Assembly (NCBI GenBank): GCA_905479105.1
Contig: CAJQLE010000001.1
Coordinates: 1 to 64,000 of the forward strand
DNA length: 64,000 nucleotides
Source: an uncultured Flavobacteriales bacterium
GTDB lineage: Bacteria > Bacteroidota > Bacteroidia > Flavobacteriales_G > Salibacteraceae
Direction of reading: 5' to 3'
The notes beneath the pieces are model-generated. The model did no database searches. It was not told where the DNA came from and saw only the letters and a list, made by a program, of their open reading frames with translations. The position numbers and the translations under genes are program-made. This document shows, piece by piece, positions 48,402-57,277 of the stretch (position 1 is the stretch's first letter; the number at the start of each line of letters is the position of its first letter).

Positions 48402-50672
48402 ATGTCCTATTTAGATCAGCTCAATGACGTTCAAAGGAACGCAGCAACTCATATTGATGGGCCAGTTATGGTTTTGGCTGGCGCGGGTTCCGGGAAAACC
48501 CGTGTTTTAACCTATAGAATCGCCCACCTTATAGATACAGGGGCTGATCCATACAACATTCTCTCGCTAACTTTTACCAATAAAGCAGCAAGAGAAATGA
48601 AAAACAGAATTAGTCAACTTGTAGGCGAGGGAAATTCTAAAGCCCTTTGGATGGGTACATTTCACTCTGTTTTCGCTAAAATTCTTCGATACGAAGCTGA
48701 GAAAATTGGCTATCCAAGCAACTTCACTATTTACGACAGCGATGATTCTAAAAGTTTGATTAGAACAATCATTAAAGAAATGAACTTAGATGACAAGGTG
48801 TATAAACCACAACTTGTCCAACGGAGAATTTCGTCTGCTAAGAATGGATTAATTAGTGGGACAGAGTATCAAAATGACACAATAATTTATAATGACGACC
48901 TCCAAGCTAAAAAACCTTTACTCGGAAAAATATATGGAACCTACGAGAAAAGATGCTTCAAAGCAAGTGCAATGGATTTCGATGACTTGCTCTACAAAAC
49001 AAACATCCTATTAAAAAATCATTCAGATGTCTTATTAAAGTATCAAGATAAGTTCAAGTACATCCTAGTAGACGAGTTTCAAGATACAAACTTCGCTCAA
49101 AGCAACATATTAAAGATGCTTGCTGCGCGTCATGAAAACATATGCGTAGTTGGTGATGATGCACAAAGTATTTATGCTTTCAGAGGAGCCAACATTCAGA
49201 ATATACTTCAATTCAAAAGTCTTTATCCTGATGTAGCGGTTTTTAAGCTTGAACAAAATTATCGCTCTACCAAAACTATCGTTGCGGCAGCAAATCAGGT
49301 CATTGATAATAATAAAGAACAATTAAAGAAAGACGTTTGGACGGCAAATCAAGATGGGGACTCTATTAAACTCATTAAATGTCTGAGCGAATCGGAGGAA
49401 GGTACGTTCATAGCAAGCGAAATTCTTGATATTAAAGACAACGAGAATGCCAGTGAAGATGACTTTGCAATTCTATATAGAACTAATGCCCAATCAAGAG
49501 CACTTGAAGAAGCACTGAGAAGGAAAAATATTAAATATAGAATCTATGGGGGTTTAAGCTTTTACCAGCGGAAAGAAATCAAAGATTTGCTTGCCTATTT
49601 CAAGCTTTGTTCAAACCCCAATGATGAAGAGGCTTTTAAAAGAGTCTTAAACTATCCAGCAAGAGGCATTGGCAAAACAACCGAAAGCAAGATTATGATG
49701 GCGGCTTCTGAAGAAGGGAAATCCCCCTTGGCTATAGTCAACAATGTTAATGATGCCCATTTGCCAATAAATGCAGCTACTAAGAATAGAATTCTCGAAT
49801 TTGCGCACCTTATTAAAAGCTTTCAAAACCTTTCTTTAGAAAAAGACGCCTATGAAACAGCTCAACACATTGCATCTGCGACAGGTATCCTTAAGGAGTT
49901 TTATTCAGACCGAACACCAGAAGGAATAAGCCGTTATGAAAATGTTCAAGAACTTCTTTCGGCCATCAAAGAATTCACAGAAATCGAATTGAGTGAAGAA
50001 GAAAAAGGTTCCGAAAACCCTCGTTCTTTAAGTGTATTTCTTGAAGAGGTTTCATTATTGACGGATACTGACATTAAAGACAACAAAGATGACGAAAGTC
50101 CAAAAGTGTCAATGATGACTATTCACTCCGCAAAAGGGCTGGAGTTTCCTTATGTTTTCATAGCTGGTCTTGAGGAAGACCTTTTCCCGTCACAATTAAG
50201 TGTTAATTCAAGAAGTGATCTTGAAGAAGAAAGAAGGCTGTTCTATGTTGCCCTTACAAGAGCAGAAAAAAAGGCAACACTTTCATTTGCGGCAACTAGA
50301 TTCAAATATGGCAATATGCAATACAATGAACCTAGTAGATTTATTTCAGAAATAAGTCAAGATCTTATCGAATCGCCAACAATTCAAAAAATTGAGAAAC
50401 GTGAATTAATTTCAAAAAAGAATTATGCCCTTGTCAACCACGCTGTTCGAAAGAAGCTTGTGAAACCTTCCCAATCCGCTGGAAGCGCTATTTCTATTGA
50501 GGAAATCAATCAATTAACGGTTGGAACAAAAGTAAATCACGACCGTTTTGGAAAGGGTGAAATCACTGGTTTAGAAGGTGAAATACCCAATAGAAAAGCA
50601 ACTGTAGAATTTCAAAACATTGGTAAGAAGCAACTTTTGCTCAAATTTGCCAAGCTGCAAATCCTAAAATAG
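48402..50672 (+). CDS. uvrD: UvrD/PcrA-type 3'-5' DNA helicase
   Basis: This superfamily 1A helicase acts in nucleotide excision and mismatch repair and clears proteins from DNA. Motifs in order: VLAGAGSGKTRVLT (Walker A, about 25-37), SLTFTNKAAREMK (Ia), ILVDEFQDTN (II), VVGDDAQSIYAFRGA (III), LEQNYRS (IV), IHSAKGLEFPYVFI (V) and LFYVALTRAEK (VI). At 756 residues it is full length, with a C-terminal Tudor-like segment (VGTKVNHDRFGKGEITGLEG). It probably heads an operon with DUF4290, murA and tlpA. Confidence 0.96.
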   Translation: MSYLDQLNDVQRNAATHIDGPVMVLAGAGSGKTRVLTYRIAHLIDTGADPYNILSLTFTNKAAREMKNRISQLVGEGNSKALWMGTFHSVFAKILRYEAEKIGYPSNFTIYDSDDSKSLIRTIIKEMNLDDKVYKPQLVQRRISSAKNGLISGTEYQNDTIIYNDDLQAKKPLLGKIYGTYEKRCFKASAMDFDDLLYKTNILLKNHSDVLLKYQDKFKYILVDEFQDTNFAQSNILKMLAARHENICVVGDDAQSIYAFRGANIQNILQFKSLYPDVAVFKLEQNYRSTKTIVAAANQVIDNNKEQLKKDVWTANQDGDSIKLIKCLSESEEGTFIASEILDIKDNENASEDDFAILYRTNAQSRALEEALRRKNIKYRIYGGLSFYQRKEIKDLLAYFKLCSNPNDEEAFKRVLNYPARGIGKTTESKIMMAASEEGKSPLAIVNNVNDAHLPINAATKNRILEFAHLIKSFQNLSLEKDAYETAQHIASATGILKEFYSDRTPEGISRYENVQELLSAIKEFTEIELSEEEKGSENPRSLSVFLEEVSLLTDTDIKDNKDDESPKVSMMTIHSAKGLEFPYVFIAGLEEDLFPSQLSVNSRSDLEEERRLFYVALTRAEKKATLSFAATRFKYGNMQYNEPSRFISEISQDLIESPTIQKIEKRELISKKNYALVNHAVRKKLVKPSQSAGSAISIEEINQLTVGTKVNHDRFGKGEITGLEGEIPNRKATVEFQNIGKKQLLLKFAKLQILK

Positions 50673-50691
50673 GAAGCAAGATACACAACAA

Positions 50692-51306
50692 ATGGAATAC
50701 AATACGCAACGAAAACCGCTAGCACTGGGCGAATACGGAAGATATGTTCAAGAAATGGTGGAACATACAATGGCCATCGAGGATAGGGAGGAAAGAAACA
50801 AAGCCGCTCAAGCAATTATCCAACTAATGACCGTCATGAACCCTTCTTACAAAGGCAATGACGAACTGATTAATAAATTATGGGATGATTTGTATGTAAT
50901 GTCAAATTTCCAGCTGGATGTTGACGCTCCATATCCAAAGCCAGAGCCAGCAGTGAATATTCAAGCCGAAAAGATTGAATATCCAAAAGGAGACTTCAAA
51001 TATCGTCACTATGGAAAATCCATTGAAAACCTGATAGAAGTGGCTAAATCTATTGAAGATAAAGACGAGCAACAAGCTTTAACGCAGCTCATAGCGCATC
51101 TCATGAAGCGTAGTTATCTAAATTACAATAGAGACTCAGTGAACGAAGAAATGATTATTGACCAACTAAAAGAGATGTCGGGTGGATTGCTCAAGTTGAA
51201 TGATAATTTTAGGTTTCAGCACACCAATGACATTTTAGGAAGTCAACCAAGAAACTCAAGTAAATCATCAAGTAAATCGCGTTCAAAGCGCAAATGGAAA
51301 AAGTAA
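50692..51306 (+). CDS. DUF4290 domain-containing protein
   Basis: The 204-residue product has no signal peptide. MEYNTQRKPLALGEYGRYVQ and MVEHTMAIEDREERNKAAQA, with a second similar helix pair further on (FKYRHYGKSIENLIEVAKSI, ALTQLIAHLMKRSYLNYN), match the DUF4290 family of Bacteroidota. The two halves share YGR/YGK and a following amphipathic helix, so an internal duplication is possible. The C-terminus is a basic Ser/Lys tail. The gene is regularly placed directly before murA, as here (7-base gap), which suggests a cell-wall or division link, but the function is unknown. Confidence 0.85.
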   Translation: MEYNTQRKPLALGEYGRYVQEMVEHTMAIEDREERNKAAQAIIQLMTVMNPSYKGNDELINKLWDDLYVMSNFQLDVDAPYPKPEPAVNIQAEKIEYPKGDFKYRHYGKSIENLIEVAKSIEDKDEQQALTQLIAHLMKRSYLNYNRDSVNEEMIIDQLKEMSGGLLKLNDNFRFQHTNDILGSQPRNSSKSSSKSRSKRKWKK

Positions 51307-51313
51307 AATAACA

Positions 51314-52624
51314 ATGGGGTCATTTCAAATTGAAGGAGGCAGAAAACTAAAAGGAGAGCTTACTCCTCAAGGAGCCAAAAACGAAATTTTACAAATTCTC
51401 TGCGCTACTCTTCTTACGCCAGAAAAAGTCGAAATTGAGAATATCCCGGATATCGTGGATGTTAACAAATTGATTGATTTATTAGGTTCACTAGGCGTTA
51501 AGATTCAAAAAAAAGGAACGGGGCATTACATCTTTCAAGCAGATGAAATTGACCTTGATTATTTAACCTCAAAGGAGTTCCATTCTAAAGGGTCAAGCCT
51601 GCGTGGCTCAATAATGATTGTTGGGCCACTTCTAGGTCGTTTCGGTAAAGGCTATATCCCGAAACCTGGCGGAGATAAAATTGGAAGACGCAGATTAGAC
51701 ACACACTTTATTGGTTTTGAAAAATTGGGAGCAACTTTCTCCTATGATGCAAAAACCCACTTCTATAAAGCAGAGGCGAAAAAATTAAAAGGCACGTTTA
51801 TGCTTCTAGATGAAGCAAGTGTAACCGGAACTGCGAACATAATCATGGCTGCTGTTTTAGCCGAGGGCAAAACAAGCATTTACAATGCAGCATGCGAACC
51901 TTACATTCAACAGCTATGTAAAATGATGAATGCTATGGGAGCTAATGTCTCTGGCATTGGGTCTAACTTAATAATCATTGAAGGGGTGTCTGAAATGGGT
52001 GGCTGCAAGCACAAAGTTCTGCCAGATATGATCGAAGTTGGAAGCTTTATAGGTTTGGCTGCAATGACTCAATCTGAAATTCTTTTAAAGAATGTTGGAT
52101 ATGAGCATCTCGGTATGATTCCAGACGTATTTAAAAAGCTGGGAATCAAAATGGAACTGCAAGGTGATGACCTATTAATTCCAGAACAAGAAGCTTATGA
52201 GATAGAATCTTTTATTGATGGCTCGATAATGACCATCGCTGATGCGCCATGGCCAGGCTTCACACCTGACCTTTTAAGTATCGTTTTAGTTGTGGCAACG
52301 CAAGCTAAAGGCAGTGTAATCATTCACCAAAAAATGTTTGAAAGCCGATTATTCTTTGTTGACAAACTGATTGACATGGGAGCTCAGATTATACTTTGTG
52401 ATCCACACAGGGCGACTGTGATTGGTCATGGAAGAGCAAATAGACTTCGAGGAATTCAAATGACTTCCCCAGATATTCGAGCGGGGGTATCATTATTAAT
52501 AGCTGCCCTCTCGGCTGAAGGCACAAGCATCATTCGAAATATTGAGCAAATTGATAGGGGATACCAAAATATTGATAAACGTCTTAACGCAATTGGTGCG
52601 AATATTGTAAGAAACGAAGGCTAA
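51314..52624 (+). CDS. murA: UDP-N-acetylglucosamine 1-carboxyvinyltransferase, Asp-type active site
   Basis: MurA performs the first committed step of peptidoglycan synthesis, transferring enolpyruvate from PEP to UDP-GlcNAc. QGAKNEILQ (Lys22/Asn23), SSLRGSIMIVGPLL and the late DIRAGVSLLIAAL are diagnostic. In the catalytic loop the sequence reads KPGGDKIGRRRLDTH, so Asp121 stands where E. coli MurA has Cys115. That substitution is known to make MurA insensitive to fosfomycin. Length 436. It lies 10 bases before the tlpA-like gene. Confidence 0.95.
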   Translation: MGSFQIEGGRKLKGELTPQGAKNEILQILCATLLTPEKVEIENIPDIVDVNKLIDLLGSLGVKIQKKGTGHYIFQADEIDLDYLTSKEFHSKGSSLRGSIMIVGPLLGRFGKGYIPKPGGDKIGRRRLDTHFIGFEKLGATFSYDAKTHFYKAEAKKLKGTFMLLDEASVTGTANIIMAAVLAEGKTSIYNAACEPYIQQLCKMMNAMGANVSGIGSNLIIIEGVSEMGGCKHKVLPDMIEVGSFIGLAAMTQSEILLKNVGYEHLGMIPDVFKKLGIKMELQGDDLLIPEQEAYEIESFIDGSIMTIADAPWPGFTPDLLSIVLVVATQAKGSVIIHQKMFESRLFFVDKLIDMGAQIILCDPHRATVIGHGRANRLRGIQMTSPDIRAGVSLLIAALSAEGTSIIRNIEQIDRGYQNIDKRLNAIGANIVRNEG

Positions 52625-52634
52625 AATCATCAGC

Positions 52635-53177
52635 ATGCGAATTATCATACTTACTCTGATTTCAATTATCACTCTATCTTCTGACTTAAACTCAATCTCC
52701 CCGACCCTCGATTCGAAACAATCAAAAGGTGTTAAAATTGGAGATAAAGCACCTGAGATTTCGCAACCTGGGCCTGATGGTAAAGAAATGAAGCTATCCT
52801 CTCTTAAAGGTCAAATTGTCCTTATTGATTTTTGGGCATCTTGGTGCGGACCATGCAGAAGAGAAAACCCGAATGTGGTTCGAGCATATAAAAAGTACAA
52901 CAAAGCCAAATTCAAAGAGGCAAAAGGTTTCGAAGTATTTAGTGTTTCTCTTGATAATAATCAAGGAGCTTGGGCCCAGGCGATTAAACAAGATGGACTG
53001 ATTTGGAAGTACCACGTTAGTGATTTAAAAAAATGGAGAAGCGAGGCTGCACAATTGTACGGTGTTGGATCTATTCCTAGCAGCTTTTTAATCGATGGCA
53101 ATGGAGTTGTAATCGCTAAAAATCTTCGCGGAAACCAAATTGATCTTCAGCTCGACAAACTTATCAAAAGCCTCTAG
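52635..53177 (+). CDS. TlpA/ResA-like periplasmic thioredoxin
   Basis: The 180-residue product has an N-terminal export segment (MRIIILTLISIITLSS) and one thioredoxin domain: APEISQPGPDGKEMKLSSL, catalytic WCGPC at 70-74 and a cis-Pro loop GSIPSSFL. It resembles the C-terminal domain of the lipoprotein at 19878, sharing IDFWASWCGPCR, ENPNV and IVAKNLRG-like ends. It is the last gene of the uvrD-murA unit. A role in keeping periplasmic thiols reduced is inferred. Confidence 0.87.
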   Translation: MRIIILTLISIITLSSDLNSISPTLDSKQSKGVKIGDKAPEISQPGPDGKEMKLSSLKGQIVLIDFWASWCGPCRRENPNVVRAYKKYNKAKFKEAKGFEVFSVSLDNNQGAWAQAIKQDGLIWKYHVSDLKKWRSEAAQLYGVGSIPSSFLIDGNGVVIAKNLRGNQIDLQLDKLIKSL

Positions 53178-53207
53178 CTGACACTTTACAACATCTAATC
53201 TTATTAT

Positions 53208-53221
53208 GCTGACATAATGTC
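53208..53221. promoter_or_regulatory. Dyad/half-site upstream of grpE, possible activator binding site
   Basis: GACATAATGTC at 53211-53221 is a perfect 5+1+5 palindrome. GCTGACA occurs at its left end (53208-53214) and again 31 bases upstream (53177-53183), i.e. about three helical turns apart. It lies about 14 bases before the sigma-54-like -24 element, closer than classic upstream activating sites. Confidence 0.4.
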
Positions 53222-53234
53222 TTAATGAATGCTA

Positions 53235-53249
53235 TGGCAAAACATTTGT
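53235..53249 (+). promoter_or_regulatory. Sigma-54-like promoter of grpE-dnaJ
   Basis: TGGCA (53235-53239) and TTG (53246-53248) have exactly the spacing of the -24/-12 elements (GG to G), with T instead of C at the last conserved position. The start site would fall near 53261, about 20 bases before the preferred grpE ATG at 53281. Confidence 0.45.
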
Positions 53250-53280
53250 TATGGCCTTAACGTCCGTAAATTTTATTGAA

Positions 53281-53838
53281 ATGAGCGAAAAAGAACAAGA
53301 ACTAAAGGATAATCAGGAAGAGCTTGATAACACAGAAGAATCAGCTGAAGAAATTTCCAGCAGGGAGTTTGGAGAAGATGAAGGAATAGATCCAATTCAA
53401 AAATTGGAAAATGAAGTGTTGGAAGAAAAAAATAAGTATCTCAGGCTTTACGCTGAGTTCGAAAACTTCAGAAGAAGAACAGCAAAAGAACGTATAGATC
53501 TAATAGGTACTGCAAATGCTAATCTCATGAAAGAGATGCTTACCATTTTAGACGATTTTGAAAGAGCTATTCAATCGAATGAAACTGCTGAAGATATAAT
53601 AGCCGTAAAAGAGGGATTTACATTATTGCAGAACAAACTTTCTAAGATACTTGAGAGCAAAGGCTTAAAATCTTTTGATTCTATGGGGCAAATTTTTGAT
53701 GCTGACATTCATGAAGCTATTGCACAGGTTCCGGTTGAAGATAAAGCCAAAAAAGGCATTGTGATAGATGTGGCAGAGAAAGGATACGAGTTAAACGACA
53801 AGATTATACGTCATCCAAAGGTGGTAGTAGGAAACTAA
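53281..53838 (+). CDS. grpE: Nucleotide exchange factor GrpE
   Basis: GrpE releases ADP from DnaK. It has an acidic disordered N-terminus, the long coiled coil [29 protein letters not shown], then the four-helix/beta-wing part ([46 protein letters not shown]). The ATG at 53281 gives 185 residues ([10 protein letters not shown]), normal for the family. An ATG 10 codons upstream (53251) adds residues that overlap the predicted transcription start. It is followed by dnaJ after 7 bases. dnaK is not in the window. Confidence 0.95.
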   Translation: MSEKEQELKDNQEELDNTEESAEEISSREFGEDEGIDPIQKLENEVLEEKNKYLRLYAEFENFRRRTAKERIDLIGTANANLMKEMLTILDDFERAIQSNETAEDIIAVKEGFTLLQNKLSKILESKGLKSFDSMGQIFDADIHEAIAQVPVEDKAKKGIVIDVAEKGYELNDKIIRHPKVVVGN

Positions 53839-53845
53839 GAGATTT

Positions 53846-54961
53846 ATGGCCAAAAGAGATTATTACGAAATATTAGGCGTTTCAAAAAGTTCATCGAAGG
53901 ACGAGATTAAAAAAGCCTATCGCAAGCTTGCAATTAAGTATCACCCAGATAAAAACCCTGGGGATAACGCAGCTGAAGAAAACTTCAAAGAAGCCGCTGA
54001 AGCATACGAAATTCTGAGCAATGATGACAAGCGTGCCAAATATGATCGTTTTGGTCATGCAGGTATGGGAGGTCAAGGAGGCTATGGCGGACAAGGCATG
54101 AACATGGAAGATATTTTCGAAAACTTCGGAGATATTTTTGGTGGCGCTTTTGGATTTGGCGGAGGTCAAAGCCAAGGAGGACAAGCCCGAATGAGACGTG
54201 GATCAAACCTTCGCGTTCGAGTGAAGCTAACGTTAGAAGAAATTGCTAACGGAACCGAGAAAAAAATCAAGGTAAATAAGTTAGTTCATGCTGAAGGCAT
54301 AGAATATTCTAATTGCAGCACCTGTGGAGGGTCCGGTAGAGTGATGAGAGTAACTCAAACTTTCCTAGGACAAATGCAGACTGCAAGTGCATGTCCAACT
54401 TGTCAGGGAACTGGAAAGCAAGTGAAAACCTCCAAACCAGGTGTAATGCCTGACGGCTTAGAGAGAAAAGAAGTTGTTATTCCAATCGAAATTCCTGCGG
54501 GTGTTGAGGAAGGAATGCAGCTGAGTGTTCGTGGTAAAGGAAACGATGGACCGATGAACGGACCTGCGGGTGATCTAATCGTCCTGATCGAAGAGATTCC
54601 GCATAATGTTTTAACAAGAGACGGATCAAATTTACATTATGATCTATACCTCAATTTTGCAGATGCCGTTCTTGGAGAAATCTATGAAGTTCCAACAATC
54701 ACCGGAAAAGCGAAAATAAAAATCGCTCCAGGCACTCATTCTGGTAAAATCTTGAGGCTAAAAGGAAAAGGCCTTCCTTCTGTTAACGCTTACAGCAATG
54801 GCGATTTACTGGTACATATCAATGTTTGGACGCCTCAGAAGATTAATGATGAAGAAAAAGATATCCTTGAAAAAATGAAGATATCTGAGAATTTCGCACC
54901 TAATCCAAGTGCGGATGAAAAAGGCTTCTTTTCTAAAATGAAAGAGTTCTTCTCGCATTAA
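53846..54961 (+). CDS. dnaJ: Chaperone DnaJ with one zinc centre
   Basis: The J domain has HPD at 33-35 and is followed by a Gly/Phe-rich linker ([14 protein letters not shown]). The Cys-rich domain has only two CxxCxGxG motifs, CSTCGGSG (157-164) and CPTCQGTG (183-190). Canonical DnaJ has four. The remaining two correspond to zinc centre II (motifs 2 and 3). The region where motif 1 should be reads [14 protein letters not shown] with no Cys, and motif 4 is missing too. The C-terminal substrate domains ([16 protein letters not shown]) are normal. Length 371. Confidence 0.95.
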   Translation: MAKRDYYEILGVSKSSSKDEIKKAYRKLAIKYHPDKNPGDNAAEENFKEAAEAYEILSNDDKRAKYDRFGHAGMGGQGGYGGQGMNMEDIFENFGDIFGGAFGFGGGQSQGGQARMRRGSNLRVRVKLTLEEIANGTEKKIKVNKLVHAEGIEYSNCSTCGGSGRVMRVTQTFLGQMQTASACPTCQGTGKQVKTSKPGVMPDGLERKEVVIPIEIPAGVEEGMQLSVRGKGNDGPMNGPAGDLIVLIEEIPHNVLTRDGSNLHYDLYLNFADAVLGEIYEVPTITGKAKIKIAPGTHSGKILRLKGKGLPSVNAYSNGDLLVHINVWTPQKINDEEKDILEKMKISENFAPNPSADEKGFFSKMKEFFSH

Positions 54962-55000
54962 TTTCTAAGACTTAAATTGCCTGCTCAAAGACTGACGTAG

Positions 55001-55939
55001 ATGAACTATATTCTTGAAGGGAAAAACATCAATAAGCACTACGGCAATTTTCAGGTCTTAAAAGAAATCAATATCGCAATTCCAGAAGGTCAAATTTTCG
55101 GGCTTCTAGGTCCAAACGGGGCTGGAAAAACGACTCTAATTAGGACTTTGACGCAAATTACGGCACCTGATTCTGGAGAGATATTATTCAAAGGTCTGCC
55201 ACTCAAGTCATTTAAAAGTTCAGAGTTCGGATATCTACCTGAAGAAAGAGGTTTATATCGTAAAATGAAAGTTGGTGAGCAAGCTCTCTACCTATGCCAA
55301 ATTAAGGGTCTAGATAAAAAAGACGCTTATGCCAAACTGAAACCTTGGTTCGAGAAATTGGAGATGGAATCATGGTGGAATAAAAAAGTTGAAGAGCTTT
55401 CAAAAGGAATGCAGCAAAAGCTCCAATTTGCTATTACGGTAGCACATAATCCAAAGCTTTTAATTCTCGATGAACCCTTTAGTGGATTCGATCCTGTAAA
55501 TACTGAAACGATTAAAAACCATATTCTTGAGTTAAAAAATGAAGGCACTACCATTGTGTTTTCTACTCATAATATGGCAAGTGTTGAAGAGCTTTGTCAA
55601 AATATTACTTTGGTAAATAGAGGTGAAAATATTTTGAGCGGCTCAGTTAGCGACATTCGAAAATCATTTAGCAAAAGTCTTTTCCAGATTAAGTTTAAGG
55701 GCAGTAAGGTAGCGTTTGCTAATGCGCTTGGTTTCCAATTTGAAATAGACGAAATTATAGAGCAGTCAGATCATACTAGTGCTCTTGTACTGGCTCATCA
55801 AGGAGCAGGATCCAAAGAACTTTTATCCTCACTCATCCAACATGTCGAGGTTATTTCATTTAATGAAAAGCTCCCATCAATGAACGATATTTTCATTGAT
55901 CTAGTTGGACGTTCTCAAAGTGATTCCATCAAACAATGA
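55001..55939 (+). CDS. ABC-2 type transporter ATP-binding protein
   Basis: Walker A FGLLGPNGAGKTTLIRTL (about 35-51), signature LSKGMQQKLQ, Walker B LLILDEPFSGFDP and the H-loop FSTHNM are complete. The 312-residue product carries a C-terminal extension typical of NatA-like exporters (Na+ or lipid/peptide export). Its stop overlaps the start of the permease gene by 4 bases. The substrate is unknown. It lies 39 bases after dnaJ, so it may belong to the stress-inducible operon. Confidence 0.92.
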   Translation: MNYILEGKNINKHYGNFQVLKEINIAIPEGQIFGLLGPNGAGKTTLIRTLTQITAPDSGEILFKGLPLKSFKSSEFGYLPEERGLYRKMKVGEQALYLCQIKGLDKKDAYAKLKPWFEKLEMESWWNKKVEELSKGMQQKLQFAITVAHNPKLLILDEPFSGFDPVNTETIKNHILELKNEGTTIVFSTHNMASVEELCQNITLVNRGENILSGSVSDIRKSFSKSLFQIKFKGSKVAFANALGFQFEIDEIIEQSDHTSALVLAHQGAGSKELLSSLIQHVEVISFNEKLPSMNDIFIDLVGRSQSDSIKQ

Positions 55940-57273
55940 GCGCAAATAAAATTGGATTAATAATTAGACGAGAGTATTTTACCCGGGTCAGAAAGAAGTC
56001 ATTTATAATAATGAGTCTTCTAGGCCCACTAATAATGGCCGGGGTTTTAACCTTTGCTATGTGGACCAGCATAGAAGAGAGTGACGACCAAAAGATATTA
56101 GTCATAGATGATAACTATCCTTTTTTTGAAAAGCTTGACGGGTCCGATAAGCTCTCGTATAGTATCATGGATATCTCTTTGCCCAAAGGCGAGGCATTGC
56201 TAGAAGTGTCTGATTACACTGCGCTGCTTTACCTGCCTGAAAACATTCTTCAAAGTAAATCTGGACAACTCATCTTTAAAAAACAACCTTCTATAAAAGT
56301 TCAAAGACAAATTGAAGAAACGGTTCAGCAATACCTGGAAATTAGTAAGCTCAAAGAGTTTGATATAACCGAAGGAGATTATAATCGACTAAAAGCTCCC
56401 TTTAACTTACTCACTTTTCAATTCAAGGGTGCAGGTGCAGAAGCTGAAGAAACAAATATGCTTCCAGCAATTGTAGGACTTGTATTTGGCATCTTGATTT
56501 ACTTTTTCATTTTCATGTATAGTGTGCAAGTCATGCGCGGAGTTATCGAAGAGAAGACAAATCGTATAATCGAGGTAATGATAAGTTCTGTAAAGCCATT
56601 TCAATTAATGATGGGTAAAATAATAGGCGTGGGTGCTGTTGGGCTTACGCAATTTGCTTTGTGGATATTATTGACACTTGTCCTTGCTTTAGGTGGTCAA
56701 TTCCTTGTCCTCGGAGATAAATATGACGCTGCACAAGTCAAAACTCCTATGACAGATATGGTTCAACAACAAGTTGACCAAGAACAGTCACTGAACCTCA
56801 CAAGACTGAGTCAAAAAGACAATCTTTTCAATAAGATTCGCAGGATCAACTTTCCAGTAATGATAGCTGTTTTCATATTTTATTTTCTTGGTGGCTACCT
56901 TTTATACAGTGCACTTATGGCAGCTGTCGGTTCTGCCGTTGACAATGACACAGACACACAGCAATTCATTTTTCCGATAACCTTCCCTCTACTTTTGGCT
57001 TATATATTATCGTTTAATGTTTTTGAAAACCCATCGAGTGATATGGCCATTTGGCTTAGCATCATACCGCTAACATCTCCAGTAATTATGATGATACGTG
57101 TGGCTATTGGAATTGAATCTGCTGATATGTGGCAAGTTTATTTATCAATGGCTCTTTTAGTTGGATCTTTTATTGGAGCAGTGTGGATGTCAGGAAAAAT
57201 ATACAGAGTAGGAATTTTAATGTATGGCAAGAAGCCTTCGTTAAAAGAAATTTTTAAATGGTTAAAATATTAA
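55936..57273 (+). CDS. ABC-2 type transporter permease (NatB-like)
   Basis: The 445-residue product has one N-terminal membrane segment (MSLLGPLIMAGVLTFAM), a large extracytoplasmic domain (about 50-180) and five or six C-terminal segments (AIVGLVFGILIYFFIFMYS, VGAVGLTQFALWILL, FPVMIAVFIFYFLGGY and others). The EEKTNRIIEVMISSVKPFQLMMGK cytoplasmic loop (seen in parts) is the diagnostic ABC-2/NatB motif. It pairs with the ATPase before it and is followed 4 bases later by the sigma-54 regulator. Confidence 0.9.
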   Translation: MSANKIGLIIRREYFTRVRKKSFIIMSLLGPLIMAGVLTFAMWTSIEESDDQKILVIDDNYPFFEKLDGSDKLSYSIMDISLPKGEALLEVSDYTALLYLPENILQSKSGQLIFKKQPSIKVQRQIEETVQQYLEISKLKEFDITEGDYNRLKAPFNLLTFQFKGAGAEAEETNMLPAIVGLVFGILIYFFIFMYSVQVMRGVIEEKTNRIIEVMISSVKPFQLMMGKIIGVGAVGLTQFALWILLTLVLALGGQFLVLGDKYDAAQVKTPMTDMVQQQVDQEQSLNLTRLSQKDNLFNKIRRINFPVMIAVFIFYFLGGYLLYSALMAAVGSAVDNDTDTQQFIFPITFPLLLAYILSFNVFENPSSDMAIWLSIIPLTSPVIMMIRVAIGIESADMWQVYLSMALLVGSFIGAVWMSGKIYRVGILMYGKKPSLKEIFKWLKY

Positions 57274-57277
57274 CGCG

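Noticed and set aside
53251-53280. ATG at 53251 as start of grpE
   Set aside because: It would precede the predicted transcription start, and the ATG at 53281 gives the typical acidic GrpE N-terminus.
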